Below are positions 41,841 through 53,200 of a stretch of 64,000 nucleotides of DNA, piece after piece. Source of the stretch: Nematostella vectensis (taxonomy: Eukaryota; Cnidaria; Anthozoa; Actiniaria; Edwardsiidae); contig NC_064036.1 in the NCBI RefSeq assembly GCF_932526225.1, positions 11,773,181 through 11,837,180 of the forward strand, written 5' to 3'. Within the stretch, counting starts at the first letter, position 1, and every line of letters begins with the position of its first letter. A program made the position numbers and the translations under genes. The notes beneath the pieces are model-generated. The model was given only the letters and a program-made list of their open reading frames with translations, was not told the origin of the DNA and did not search any database.

Positions 41841-44193
41841 CCGCATCGCTTGTCGGTCGTACCCTCTAGGAGAGGTTCATGTTACGGGAATTGATGGAAA
41901 CAAGAAAGACCTTTCTTGTTGTTATCATTTTTTCTTCACCTGTGGCCTCATTGTGTAAATTAATTATCGTATAAGTTAAAAGGGGGATTAGTAGCGAGGC
42001 GAACGCTGTAGATAATAAAGAAGCGACGACATATGTAATAAGACGTGCAGATAGTTAGACGCGCGAGTCCGTAAGGAGTGTCCCACTCCTTGCGTGACAC
42101 TGCACTTGGGTGACACCGGCCATGTGAAGAAGAAACTGATGCCACAGAATTTTTCGCGGTCTGCAGGCTCACTCATTCGACGCGGACACAGACTTGAAGA
42201 AACCTCATGGCATTGTTTACTGATCCACTTGTGTGTCTCGATGAGGAAGAGGTGCTGATCAAACGAGCGACGAGGATTCGGGGATTCTTTACATATGAAT
42301 TCTGGTAACCTAGGAAGAATTCGCCCTGTCTTAAAATTACAACTGATTAAAAAAACCGGTAATTTAAATAAAACAAGGAGAGCAATATGTCATCCGAAAT
42401 AAGAATAAATAATTAATTTTGTATTCATGTCTTGTTATACTTGCATACTTTGACGCGTTGTTTCAATCCTAATACCCATTTCTTTTATAATTCGAGTAGT
42501 AGGGACAATGTCCACTCACGATGCCCCTTTCGTCCTTACTTCGAGAGCTCGGTGAACTTTTGTCCATCTCATTAATAAAACACTTATTCGAATGCTAAAC
42601 GAAGCTACGTCCATCCAAGTGTTGGCTAATTGAAATCTGTGAAAGCAGTAATTTGTTTTGTCGATTGAAATCCAATGCAAGTTCCAGAGTACTCAAAATG
42701 GTAGTAAGGTTTGTTTCTATTTTCACGCGATTTGGGATATACTATGTATTTCTCCTGTCAAGTTGAAATTTATATGAAAATCAGGCTTCAATAACCCCTC
42801 AGTGGTGGACCCATGGGGATCGATGCCCGCAGCCCCTCCCACCCCCCCCCCCCCCCCCCCCCTTTCGGGAAATCCTGTATCGCCTTCTGCCCCATCGCAT
42901 AATCTTATCTTTGTTTTTTGACAAATATAACAAAAGGAGCCTCTCCCCAGACTAGCATCGCTTCGCATCTGTGTATTACTAGATGGGGTACTCACAACTT
43001 CTGGAAATATGAACTGCGCAAGAAGGCTTTAGTTAGGGCGGCGCGATTTTTCTTTTCACCCTACAAAACAGAGGCCCGACAACTGTACATTAAATGCCGT
43101 TGCCGGTGGTCGGTCCTATAGATCGGTTCGTGTAATATCGCGTGAATAAGATTCCTTGCTGCTAATGCATGATTGCACCTGTTAAGCCTTTATGACTTTG
43201 CGTGACATTAGCTGTCTCAACTATTGCTCTACTGATTGTCACGCGACAAAACATGAACCAAGATGGCTGCGTTAGACCAACGAAGCGAAAGCCTCTGGTG
43301 AAAGGGAAGATCATAGCGGTCTCACAGGTACAGAGACTTTTATACGCTATGAGATAATAATGTAACGTGATGAATTTAGACTATAGGGGTTAGCGTATAA
43401 ATTATTGATTCGTTAGTTTATAGTTCTCGTAATTTCCACTTCTGACATGTATTCCCCGTCCCTCTAGCTTTTTAAAAAGCGTTTGGCGGAAAAAACAAAA
43501 ACAAAACATTGATAGCTTCTATTAAATTTTCTTCATTTTTTTGTGTGTATTTTTATTTGGAATGTAAATTTCGAAAAATATTTGAAATTTTTGAAATTTT
43601 CCTGTATTTTTTTTCTAAAATAGGGAAGGAAGTTTTCGACGAAAAATTCAGGGTCTCTAAAAGCATTATTGCTGCTAGTCCACTCGCTCAAAACGATGGG
43701 TTACCTGTGGTCTTGTTATCAGTTTGTAATCTGAGAAGATACTTTCTGTACACGAGTTAACTATCAAGGCTAATCGGCGGCCGCGTCACTACAAGTTGCA
43801 CGAATATGGCGCTATAAGTTATGGTACGATGATCGCTGCGATCATAACATTTATACTTTGACCTTGAATATTCTTCAGGTGAGGGTCTATATATGATATC
43901 TAAAATGACAATGATTTCCGGCTTTCTTCAGCAGTCATCTTTAGACTAGTATCCACTTTGTTATCATCCATGTTATATCTATAGACATTACCGACATAGG
44001 TGTGTCACTAATGTATGATATGAGACCACTAAATAGTGCATCTAGCATGGTCTATATTGATCTTTTTGCTAGTAGGGCTGAAAGAGCAACAAATAGCGAT
44101 TACAACCCCCCCCCCCCCCCCTCGAGTTCTATTCTAATTGTAAACTGGTACCCAGTCTTCCATTCCCATCACACTTGTCGGCCATTTTCTAAT
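41841..44193. other. Spacer between multi-inhibitor and ORP genes
   Basis: AATAAA-like signals at about 42012, 42367 and 42405 could end the upstream transcript. Poly-C runs at 42840-42862 and 44106-44120. A possible short exon near 43254-43328 (MNQDGCVRPTKRKP..., donor CAG|GTACAG) is too weak to call. Confidence 0.45.
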
Positions 44194-44298
44194 ATGGCGG
44201 CCCCAACAGTGATTCACGACCCTTCAGGAGACATAGATCTCACCATTTATACAGAGGAAGAACGAGTTGCTATCGTATCTGTCATGGAAAGAGCTAAG
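44194..44298 (+). CDS. ORP exon 1
   Basis: [20 protein letters not shown] and [18 protein letters not shown] in a good context (AATATGGCG); an upstream in-frame start in the poly-C region is less likely. Donor AAG|GTAGTC, phase 0. Confidence 0.7.
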
Positions 44299-47200
44299 GT
44301 AGTCTACCCTCTGTATTGCTGCTAAATGTCGAATAAGCGCACAGGCCACAAGCAATAGGTCTTTATTCTTTGTTTGTAGAACCTGTCCGGCTTCGTGTAA
44401 ATATAACTCACAAGTTTTATGAAGTCCTAAAAGCGAAACCCAATTTATCCTGTTTAAATTTCATGTTGAAATGGTGTATTCTTTGTTAGAGTTTCCAGAA
44501 GCAAGAGGAAAACAAGTTTAGGTAAGCGATGTAATGATTTCATATTTTTGTAAACAACCCTAACTTTTCTCTAGTCAATTCTATGAATATTGTATATAGG
44601 CATCCTATTTTCCCTGTAGATGGATTTTCACGTGTTGAAAATAAAAAAAAAGACTAGATCTAAACCAAATAGGTAATCTACAAAAAACAGCAAACACCTC
44701 ACAGTAAAAATATATACAGTACGAAATGAAATACGACTTAAGCCCCATCTACACTAACAATTTAAAGTTGACAATTTTTAGTTGACAACTATATTTGTTG
44801 GCATCTACACTAACAATTTTCATGTGTGACAATTTTTAATTGCCGAAAAAAAGCAAACCTGCTAGCTTTTGGACAACTATAGTTGCCACATAAAAATTGG
44901 TGACTTTGCTCCATCTACACTACAAATAAAAATCGTCAACTAAAAATTGTTCGTGTAGATGGGGCTTTAGAAAAAAATCAGTGAAAGGTGACAAAAAAAG
45001 CAAGATGCAGAATATTGTGTATAGCATGAAAGTGATATAAGTTTCTTTGTTGTTTGTCATCACATTATTTGCATGGCTCACCCAGGCAGCCAATGGAAGG
45101 GCAGCTTATGAAATGGACTAATTACATGAAGGGGTGGCAGTACAGATGGTTTACGCTTGACCCTGATGCAGGCATCTTTGACTATTATGTGGTAAGCTAT
45201 TACTTTATGGCTCGGAACTACTGTATCCTGAACCATTAATGTTAATCAAAGTGCATTTATGCAAACTACCTTTACTGATGGGTCTGTTGTCTTGGCCTTT
45301 AGGATAAAGAGAAAATGAAGCAAGGCCCTCGGGGCTCTGTTAACTTGGCTGTAAGTATGTAATATTGTAGATTTGTCTTCTTAGTTGGCTAGTTTTTGTA
45401 CATACAGTGACAGTAGTCTTACATATTTTTGTACAGTGATAGTACTCTTGTCTTTGTAGGTAGCTAGTGTCTGTAAAGTGATAGTACTCTTGTCTTTGTA
45501 GGGGGCTAGTGTCTGTACAGTGATAGTACTCTTTGTCTTTGTAGGTAGCTAGTGTCTGTACAGTGATAGTACTCTTGTCTTTGTAGGGGGCTAGTGTCTG
45601 TACAGTGATAGTACTCTTGTCTTTGTAGGGGGCTAGTGTCTGTACAGTGATAGTACTTTTGTCTTTGTAGGTAGCTAGTGTCTGTACAGTGATAGTACTT
45701 TTGTCTTTGTAGGTAGCTAGTGTCTGTACAGTGATACTACTCTTGTCTTTGTAGGGGGCTAGTGTCTGTACAGTGATAATACTCTTGTCTTTGTAGGGGG
45801 CTAGTGTCTGTACAGTGATAGTACTCTTGTCTTTGTAGGGCTAGTGTCTGTACAGTGATAGTACTCTTGTCTTTGTAGGTAGCTAGTGTCTGTACAGTGA
45901 TAATACTCTTGTCTTTGTAGGGGGCTACTGTCTGTACAGTGATACTACTCTTGTCTTTGTAGGGGGCTAGTGTCTGTACGGTGATAATACTCTTGTCTTT
46001 GTAGGTAGCTAGTGTCTGTAAAGTGATAGTACTCTTGTCTTTGTAGGGGGCTAGTGTCTGTACAGTGATAGTACTCTTTGTCTTTGTAGGTAGCTAGTGT
46101 CTGTACAGTGATAGTACTCTTGTCTTTGTAGGGGGCTAGTGTCTGTACAGTGATAGTACTCTTGTCTTTGTAGGGGGCTAGTGTCTGTACAGTGATAGTA
46201 CTTTTGTCTTTGTAGGTAGCTAGTGTCTGTACAGTGATAGTACTTTTGTCTTTGTAGGTAGCTAGTGTCTGTACAGTGATAGTACTCTTGTTTTTGTAGG
46301 GCTAGTGTCTGTACAGTGATAGCACTCTTGTCTTTGTAGGGGGCTAGTGTCTGTACAGTGATAGTACTCTTGTCTTTGTAGGGGGCTAGTGTCTGTACGG
46401 TGATAGTACTCTTGTCTTTGTAGGTAGCTAGTGTCTGTACAGTGATAATACTCTTGTCTTTGTAGGGGGCTAGTGTCTGTACAGTGATAGTACTCTTTGT
46501 CTTTGTAGGGGGCTAGTGTCTGTACAGTGATAGTACTCTTTGTCTTTGTAGGTAGCTAGTGTCTGTACAGTGATAATACTCTTGTCTTTGTAGGTAGCTA
46601 GTGTCTGTACAGTGATAGTACTCTTGTCTTTGTAGGTAGCTAGTGTCTGTACAGTGATAGTACTCTTTGTCTTTGTAGGTAGCTAGTGTCTGTACAGTGA
46701 TACTACTCTTGTCTTTGTAGGGGGCTAGTGTCTGTACAGTGATAATACTCTTGTCTTTGTAGGGGGCTAGTGTCTGTACAGTGATAGTACTCTTGTCTTT
46801 GTAGGGCTAGTGTCTGTACAGTGATAGTACTCTTGTCTTTGTAGGTAGCTAGTGTCTGTACAGTGATAATACTCTTGTCTTTGTAGGGGGCTAGTGTCTG
46901 TACAGTGATACTACTCTTGTCTTTGTAGGGGGCTAGTGTCTGTACAGTGATAATACTCTTGTCTTTGTAGGGGGCTAGTGTCTGTACAGTGATAGTACTC
47001 TTTGTCTTTGTAGGTAGCTAGTGTCTGTACAGTGATAGTACTCTTGTCTTTGAAGGGGGCTAGTGTCTGTACGGTGATAGTACTCTTGTCTTTGTAGGGG
47101 GCTAGTGTCTGTACAGTGATAGTACTCTTTGTCTTTGTAGGTAGCTAGTGTCTGTACAGTGAAGTACACTTGTCTTTGTAGGGGGCTAGTGTCTGTACAG

Positions 47201-50200
47201 TGTTAGTACTCTTTGTCTTTGTAGGGGGCTAGTGTCTGTACAGTGATAGTACTCTTGTCTTTGTAGGGGGCTAGTGTCTGTACAGTGATAGTACTCTTGT
47301 CTTTGTAGGGCTAGTGTCTGTACAGTGATAGTACTCTTGTCTTTGTAGGTAGCTAGTGTCTGTACAGTGATAGTACTCTTTGTCTTTGTAGGTAGCTAGT
47401 GTCTGTACAGTGATAGTACTTTTGTCTTTGTAGGGCTAGTGTCTGTACAGTGATAGTACTCTTGTCTTTGTAGGGCTAGTGTCTGTACAGTGATAGTACT
47501 CTTGTCTTTGTAGGGGGCTAGTGTCTGTACAGTGATAGTACTCTTGTCTTTGTAGGGGGCTAGTGTCTGTACAGTGATAGTACTCTTGTCTTTGTAGGGG
47601 GCTAGTGTCTGTACAGTGATAGTACTCTTGTCTTTGTAGGGGGCTAGTGTCTGTACAGTGATAGTACTCTTGTCTTTGTAGGGGGCTAGTGTCTGTACAG
47701 TGTTAGTACTCTTTGTCTTTGTAGGGGGCTAGTGTCTGTACAGTGATAGTACTCTTGTCTTTGTAGGGCTAGTGTCTGTACAGTGATAGTACTCTTGTCT
47801 TTGTAGGTAGCTAGTGTCTGTACAGTGATAGTACTCTTTGTCTTTGTAGGGGGCTAGTGTCTGTACAGTGATTGTACTCTTTGTCTTTGTAGTGGGCTAG
47901 TGTCTGTACAGTGATAGTACTCTTGTCTTTGTAGGTAGCTAGTGTCTGTACAGTGATAGTACTCTTGTCTTTGTAGGGCTAGTGTCTGTACAGTGATAGT
48001 ACTCTTTGTCTTTGTAGGTAGCTAGTGTCTGTACAGTGATAGTACTCTAGTCTTTGTAGGTGGCTAGTGTCTGTACAGTGATAGTACTCTTTGTCTTTGT
48101 AGGTAGCTAGTGTCTGTACAGTGATAGTACTCTAGTCTTTGTAGGTGGCTAGTGTCTGTACAGTGATAGTACTCTTGTCTTTGTAGGGGGGCTAGTGTCT
48201 GTACAGTGATAGTACTCTTTGTCTTTGTAAGGGGCTAGTGTCTGTACAGTGATAGTACTCTTGTCTTTGTAGGTAGTTAGTGTCTGTACAGTGATAGTAC
48301 TCTTTGTCTTTGTAGGTAGCTAGTGTCTGTACAGTGATAGTACTCTTGTCTTTGTAGGTAGCTAGTGTCTGTACAGTGATAGTACTCTTGTCTTTGTAGG
48401 TAGCTAGTGTCTGTACAGTGATAGTACTCTTGTCTTTGTAGGTAGCTAGTGTCTGTACAGTGATAGTACTCTTTGTCTTTGTAGGTAGCTAGTGTCTGTA
48501 CAGTGATAGTACTCTTTGTCTTTGTAGGGGGCTAGTGTCTGTACAGTGATAGGACTCTTTGTCTTTGTAGGGGGCTAGTGTCTGTACAGTGATAGTACTC
48601 TTGTCTTTGTAGGACTAGTGTCTGTACAGTGATAGTACTCTTGTCTTTGTAGGGCTAGTGTCTGTACAGTGATAGTACTCTTGTCTTTGTAGGGGGCTAG
48701 TGTCTGTACAGTGATAGTACTCTTGTCTTTGTAGGGGGCTAGTGTCTGTACAGTGATAGTACTCTTGTCTTTGTAGGAGGCTAGTGTCTGTACAGTGATA
48801 GTACTCTTGTCTTTGTAGGAGGCTAGTGTCTGTACAGTGATAGTACTCTTGTCTTTGTAGGTAGCTAGTGTCTGTACAGTGATAGTACTCTTGTCTTTGT
48901 AGGGGGCTAGTGTCTGTACAGTGATAGTACTCTTGTCTTTGTAGGGGGCTAGTGTCTGTACAGTGATAGTACTCTTGTCTTTGTAGGTAGCTAGTGTCTG
49001 TACAGTGATAGTACTCTTGTCTTTGTAGGTAGCTAGTGTCTGTACAGTGATAGTACTCTTGTCTTTGTAGGTAGCTAGTGTCTGTACAGTGATAGTACAC
49101 TTGTCTTTGTAGGTAGCTAGTGTCTGTACAGTGATAGTACTCTTGTCTTTGTAGGGGGCTAGTGTCTGTACAGTGATAGTACTCTTGTCTTTGTAGGTAG
49201 CTAGTGTCTGTACAGTGATAGTACTCTTGTCTTTGTAGGTAGCTAGTGTCTGTACAGTGATAGTACTCTTGTCTTTGTAGGGGGCTAGTGTCTGTACAGT
49301 GATAGTACTCTTGTCTTTGTAGGGGGCTAGTGTCTGTGCAGTGATAGTATTCTTGTCTTTGTAGGGGGCTAGTGTCTGTACAGTGATAGTACTCTTGTCT
49401 TTGTAGGTAGCTAGTGTCTGTACAGTGGTAGGACTCTTGTCTTTGTAGGGCTAGTGTCTGTACAGTGATAGTACTCTTGTCTTTGTAGGGGGCTAGTGTC
49501 TGTACAGTGATAGTACTCTTGTCTTTGTAGGTAGCTAGTGTCTGTACAGTGATAGTACTCTTGTCTTTGAATTGGGCTAGTGTCTGTACAGTGATAGTAC
49601 TCTTTTCTTTGTAGGTAGCTAGTGTCTGTACAGTGATAGTACTCTTGTCTTTGTAGAGGGCTAGTGTCTGTACAGTGATAGTACTCTTTGTCTTTGTTGG
49701 TAGCTAGTGTCTGTACAGTGATAGTACTCTTGTCTTTGTAGGGGGCTAGTGTCTGTACAGTGATAGTACTCTTGTCTTTGTAGGTAGCTAGTGTCTGTAC
49801 AGTGATAGTACTCTTGTCTTTGTAGGTAGCTAGTGTCTGTACAGTGATAGTACTCTTGTCTTTGTAGGGGGCTAGTGTCTGTACAGTGATAGTATTCTTG
49901 TCTTTGTAGGGGGCTAGTGTCTGTACAGTGATAGTACTCTTGTCTTTGTAGGGGGCTAGTGTCTGTACAGTGATAGTACTTTTGTCTTTGTAGGGCTAGT
50001 GTCTGTACAGTGGTAGGACTCTTGTCTTTGTAGGGGGCTAGTGTCTGTACAGTGATAGTACTCTTGTCTTTGTAGGTAGCTAGTGTCTGTACAGTGATAG
50101 TACTCTAGTCTTTGTAGGGGGCTAGTGTCTGTACAGTGATAGTACTCTTGTCTTTTAAGGGGGCTAGTGTCTGTACAGCGATAGTACTCTTGTCTTTGTA

Positions 50201-53200
50201 GGTAGCTAGTGTCTGTACAGTGATAGTATTCTTGTCTTTGTAGGGGGCTAGTGTCTGTACAGTGATAGTATTCTTGTCTTTGTAGGGGGCTAGTGTCTGT
50301 ACAGTGATAGTACTCTTGTCTTTGTAGGTAGCTAGTGTCTGTACAGTGATAATACTCTTGTCTTTGTAGGTAGCTAGTGTCTGTACAGTGATAGTACTCT
50401 TTGTCTTTGTAGGGGGCTAGTGTCTGTACAGTGATAATACTCTTGTCTTTGTAGGGGGCTAGTGTCTGTACAGTGATAGTACTCTTGTCTTTGTAGGGGG
50501 CTAGTGTCTGTACAGTGATAAGTACTCTTTGTCTTTGTAGGGGGCTAGTTTCTGTACAGTGATTGTACTCTTTGTCTTTGTAGTGGGCTAGTGTCTGTAC
50601 AGTGATAGTACTCTTGTCTTTGTAGGTAGCTAGTGTCTGTACAGTGATAGTACTCTTGTCTTTGTAGGGCTAGTGTCTGTACAGTGATAGTACTCTTTGT
50701 CTTTGTAGGTAGCTAGTGTCTGTACAGTGATAGTACTCTAGTCTTTGTAGGTGGCTAGTGTCTGTACAGTGATAGTACTCTTTGTCTTTGTAGGTAGCTA
50801 GTGTCTGTACAGTGATAGTACTCTAGTCTTTGTAGGTGGCTAGTGTCTGTACAGTGATAGTACTCTTGTCTTTGTAGGGGGGCTAGTGTCTGTACAGTGA
50901 TAGTACTCTTTGTCTTTGTAAGGGGCTAGTGTCTGTACAGTGATAGTACTCTTGTCTTTGTAGGTAGTTAGTGTCTGTACAGTGATAGTACTCTTTGTCT
51001 TTGTAGGTAGCTAGTGTCTGTACAGTGATAGTACTCTTGTCTTTGTAGGTAGCTAGTGTCTGTACAGTGATAGTACTCTTGTCTTTGTAGGTAGCTAGTG
51101 TCTGTACAGTGATAGTACTCTTGTCTTTGTAGAGGGCTAGTGTCTGTACAGTGATAGTACTCTTTGTCTTTGTTGGTAGCTAGTGTCTGTACAGTGATAG
51201 TACTCTTGTCTTTGTAGGTAGCTAGTGTCTGTACAGTGATAGTACTCTTTGTCTTTGTAGGTAGCTAGTGTCTGTACAGTGATAGTACTCTTTGTCTTTG
51301 TAGGGGGCTAGTGTCTGTACAGTGATAGGACTCTTTGTCTTTGTAGGGGGCTAGTGTCTGTACAGTGATAGTACTCTTGTCTTTGTAGGACTAGTGTCTG
51401 TACAGTGATAGTACTCTTGTCTTTGTAGGGCTAGTGTCTGTACAGTGATAGTACCCTTGTCTTTGTAGGGGGCTAGTGTCTGTACAGTGATAGTACTCTT
51501 GTCTTTGTAGGGGGCTAGTGTCTGTACAGTGATAGTACTCTTGTCTTTGTAGGAGGCTAGTGTCTGTACAGTGATAGTACTCTTGTCTTTGTAGGAGGCT
51601 AGTGTCTGTACAGTGATAGTACTCTTGTCTTTGTAGGTAGCTAGTGTCTGTACAGTGATAGTACTCTTGTCTTTGTAGGGGGCTAGTGTCTGTACAGTGA
51701 TAGTACTCTTGTCTTTGTAGGGGGCTAGTGTCTGTACAGTGATAGTACTCTTGTCTTTATAGGTAGCTAGTGTCTGTACAGTGATAGTACTCTTGTCTTT
51801 GTAGGTAGCTAGTGTCTGTACAGTGATAGTACTCTTGTCTTTGTAGGTAGCTAGTGTCTGTACAGTGATAGTACACTTGTCTTTGTAGGTAGCTAGTGTC
51901 TGTACAGTGATAGTACTCTTGTCTTGGTAGGGGGCTAGTGTCTGTACAGTGATAGTACTCTTGTCTTTGTAGGTAGCTAGTGTCTGTACAGTGATAGTAC
52001 TCTTGTCTTTGTAGGGCTAGTGTCTGTACAGTGATAGTACTCTTGTCTTTGTAGGGGGCTAGTGTCTGTACAGTGATAGTACTCTTGTCTTTGTAGGTAG
52101 CTAGTGTCTGTACAGTGATAGTACTCTTTGTCTTTGTAGGTAGCTAGTGTCTGTACAGTGATAGTACTTTTGTCTTTGTAGGTAGCTAGTGTCTGTACAG
52201 TGATAGTACTCTTGTCTTTGTAGGACTAGTGTCTGTACAGTGATAGTACTCTTGTCTTTGTAGGGCTAGTGTCTGTACAGTGATAGTACCCTTGTCTTTG
52301 TAGGGGGCTAGTGTCTGTACAGTGATAGTACTCTTGTCTTTGTAGGGGGCTAGTGTCTGTACAGTGATAGTACTCTTGTCTTTGTAGGAGGCTAGTGTCT
52401 GTACAGTGATAGTACTCTTGTCTTTGTAGGAGGCTAGTGTCTGTACAGTGATAGTACTCTTGTCTTTGTAGGTAGCTAGTGTCTGTACAGTGATAGTACT
52501 CTTGTCTTTGTAGGGGGCTAGTGTCTGTACAGTGATAGTACTCTTGTCTTTGTAGGGGGCTAGTGTCTGTACAGTGATAGTACTCTTGTCTTTATAGGTA
52601 GCTAGTGTCTGTACAGTGATAGTACTCTTGTCTTTGTAGGTAGCTAGTGTCTGTACAGTGATAGTACTCTTGTCTTTGTAGGTAGCTAGTGTCTGTACAG
52701 TGATAGTACACTTGTCTTTGTAGGTAGCTAGTGTCTGTACAGTGATAGTACTCTTGTCTTGGTAGGGGGCTAGTGTCTGTACAGTGATAGTACTCTTGTC
52801 TTTGTAGGTAGCTAGTGTCTGTACAGTGATAGTACTCTTGTCTTTGTAGGGCTAGTGTCTGTACAGTGATAGTACTCTTGTCTTTGTAGGGGGCTAGTGT
52901 CTGTACAGTGATAGTACTCTTGTCTTTGTAGGTAGCTAGTGTCTGTACAGTGATAGTACTCTTTGTCTTTGTAGGTAGCTAGTGTCTGTACAGTGATAGT
53001 ACTTTTGTCTTTGTAGGTAGCTAGTGTCTGTACAGTGATAGTACTCTTGTCTTTGTAGGTAGCTAGTGTCTGTACAGTGATAGTACTCTTGTCTTTGTAG
53101 GTAGCTAGTGTCTGTACAGTGATAGTACTCTTGTCTTTGTAGGGGGCTAGTGTCTGTACAGTGATAGTATTCTTGTCTTTGTAGGGGGCTAGTGTCTGTA

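Noticed and set aside
43254-43328. Possible first exon (MNQDGCVRPTKRKP) ending at CAG|GTACAG
   Set aside because: No matching downstream exon could be placed; ORP exon 1 at 44194 reads independently.
48615-49100. 161-codon minus-strand open frame with a 14-residue repeat, and similar frames at 46975-47169 and 55668-56024
   Set aside because: Pure translation of the 42-nt minisatellite; no start context or codon signature of a gene.
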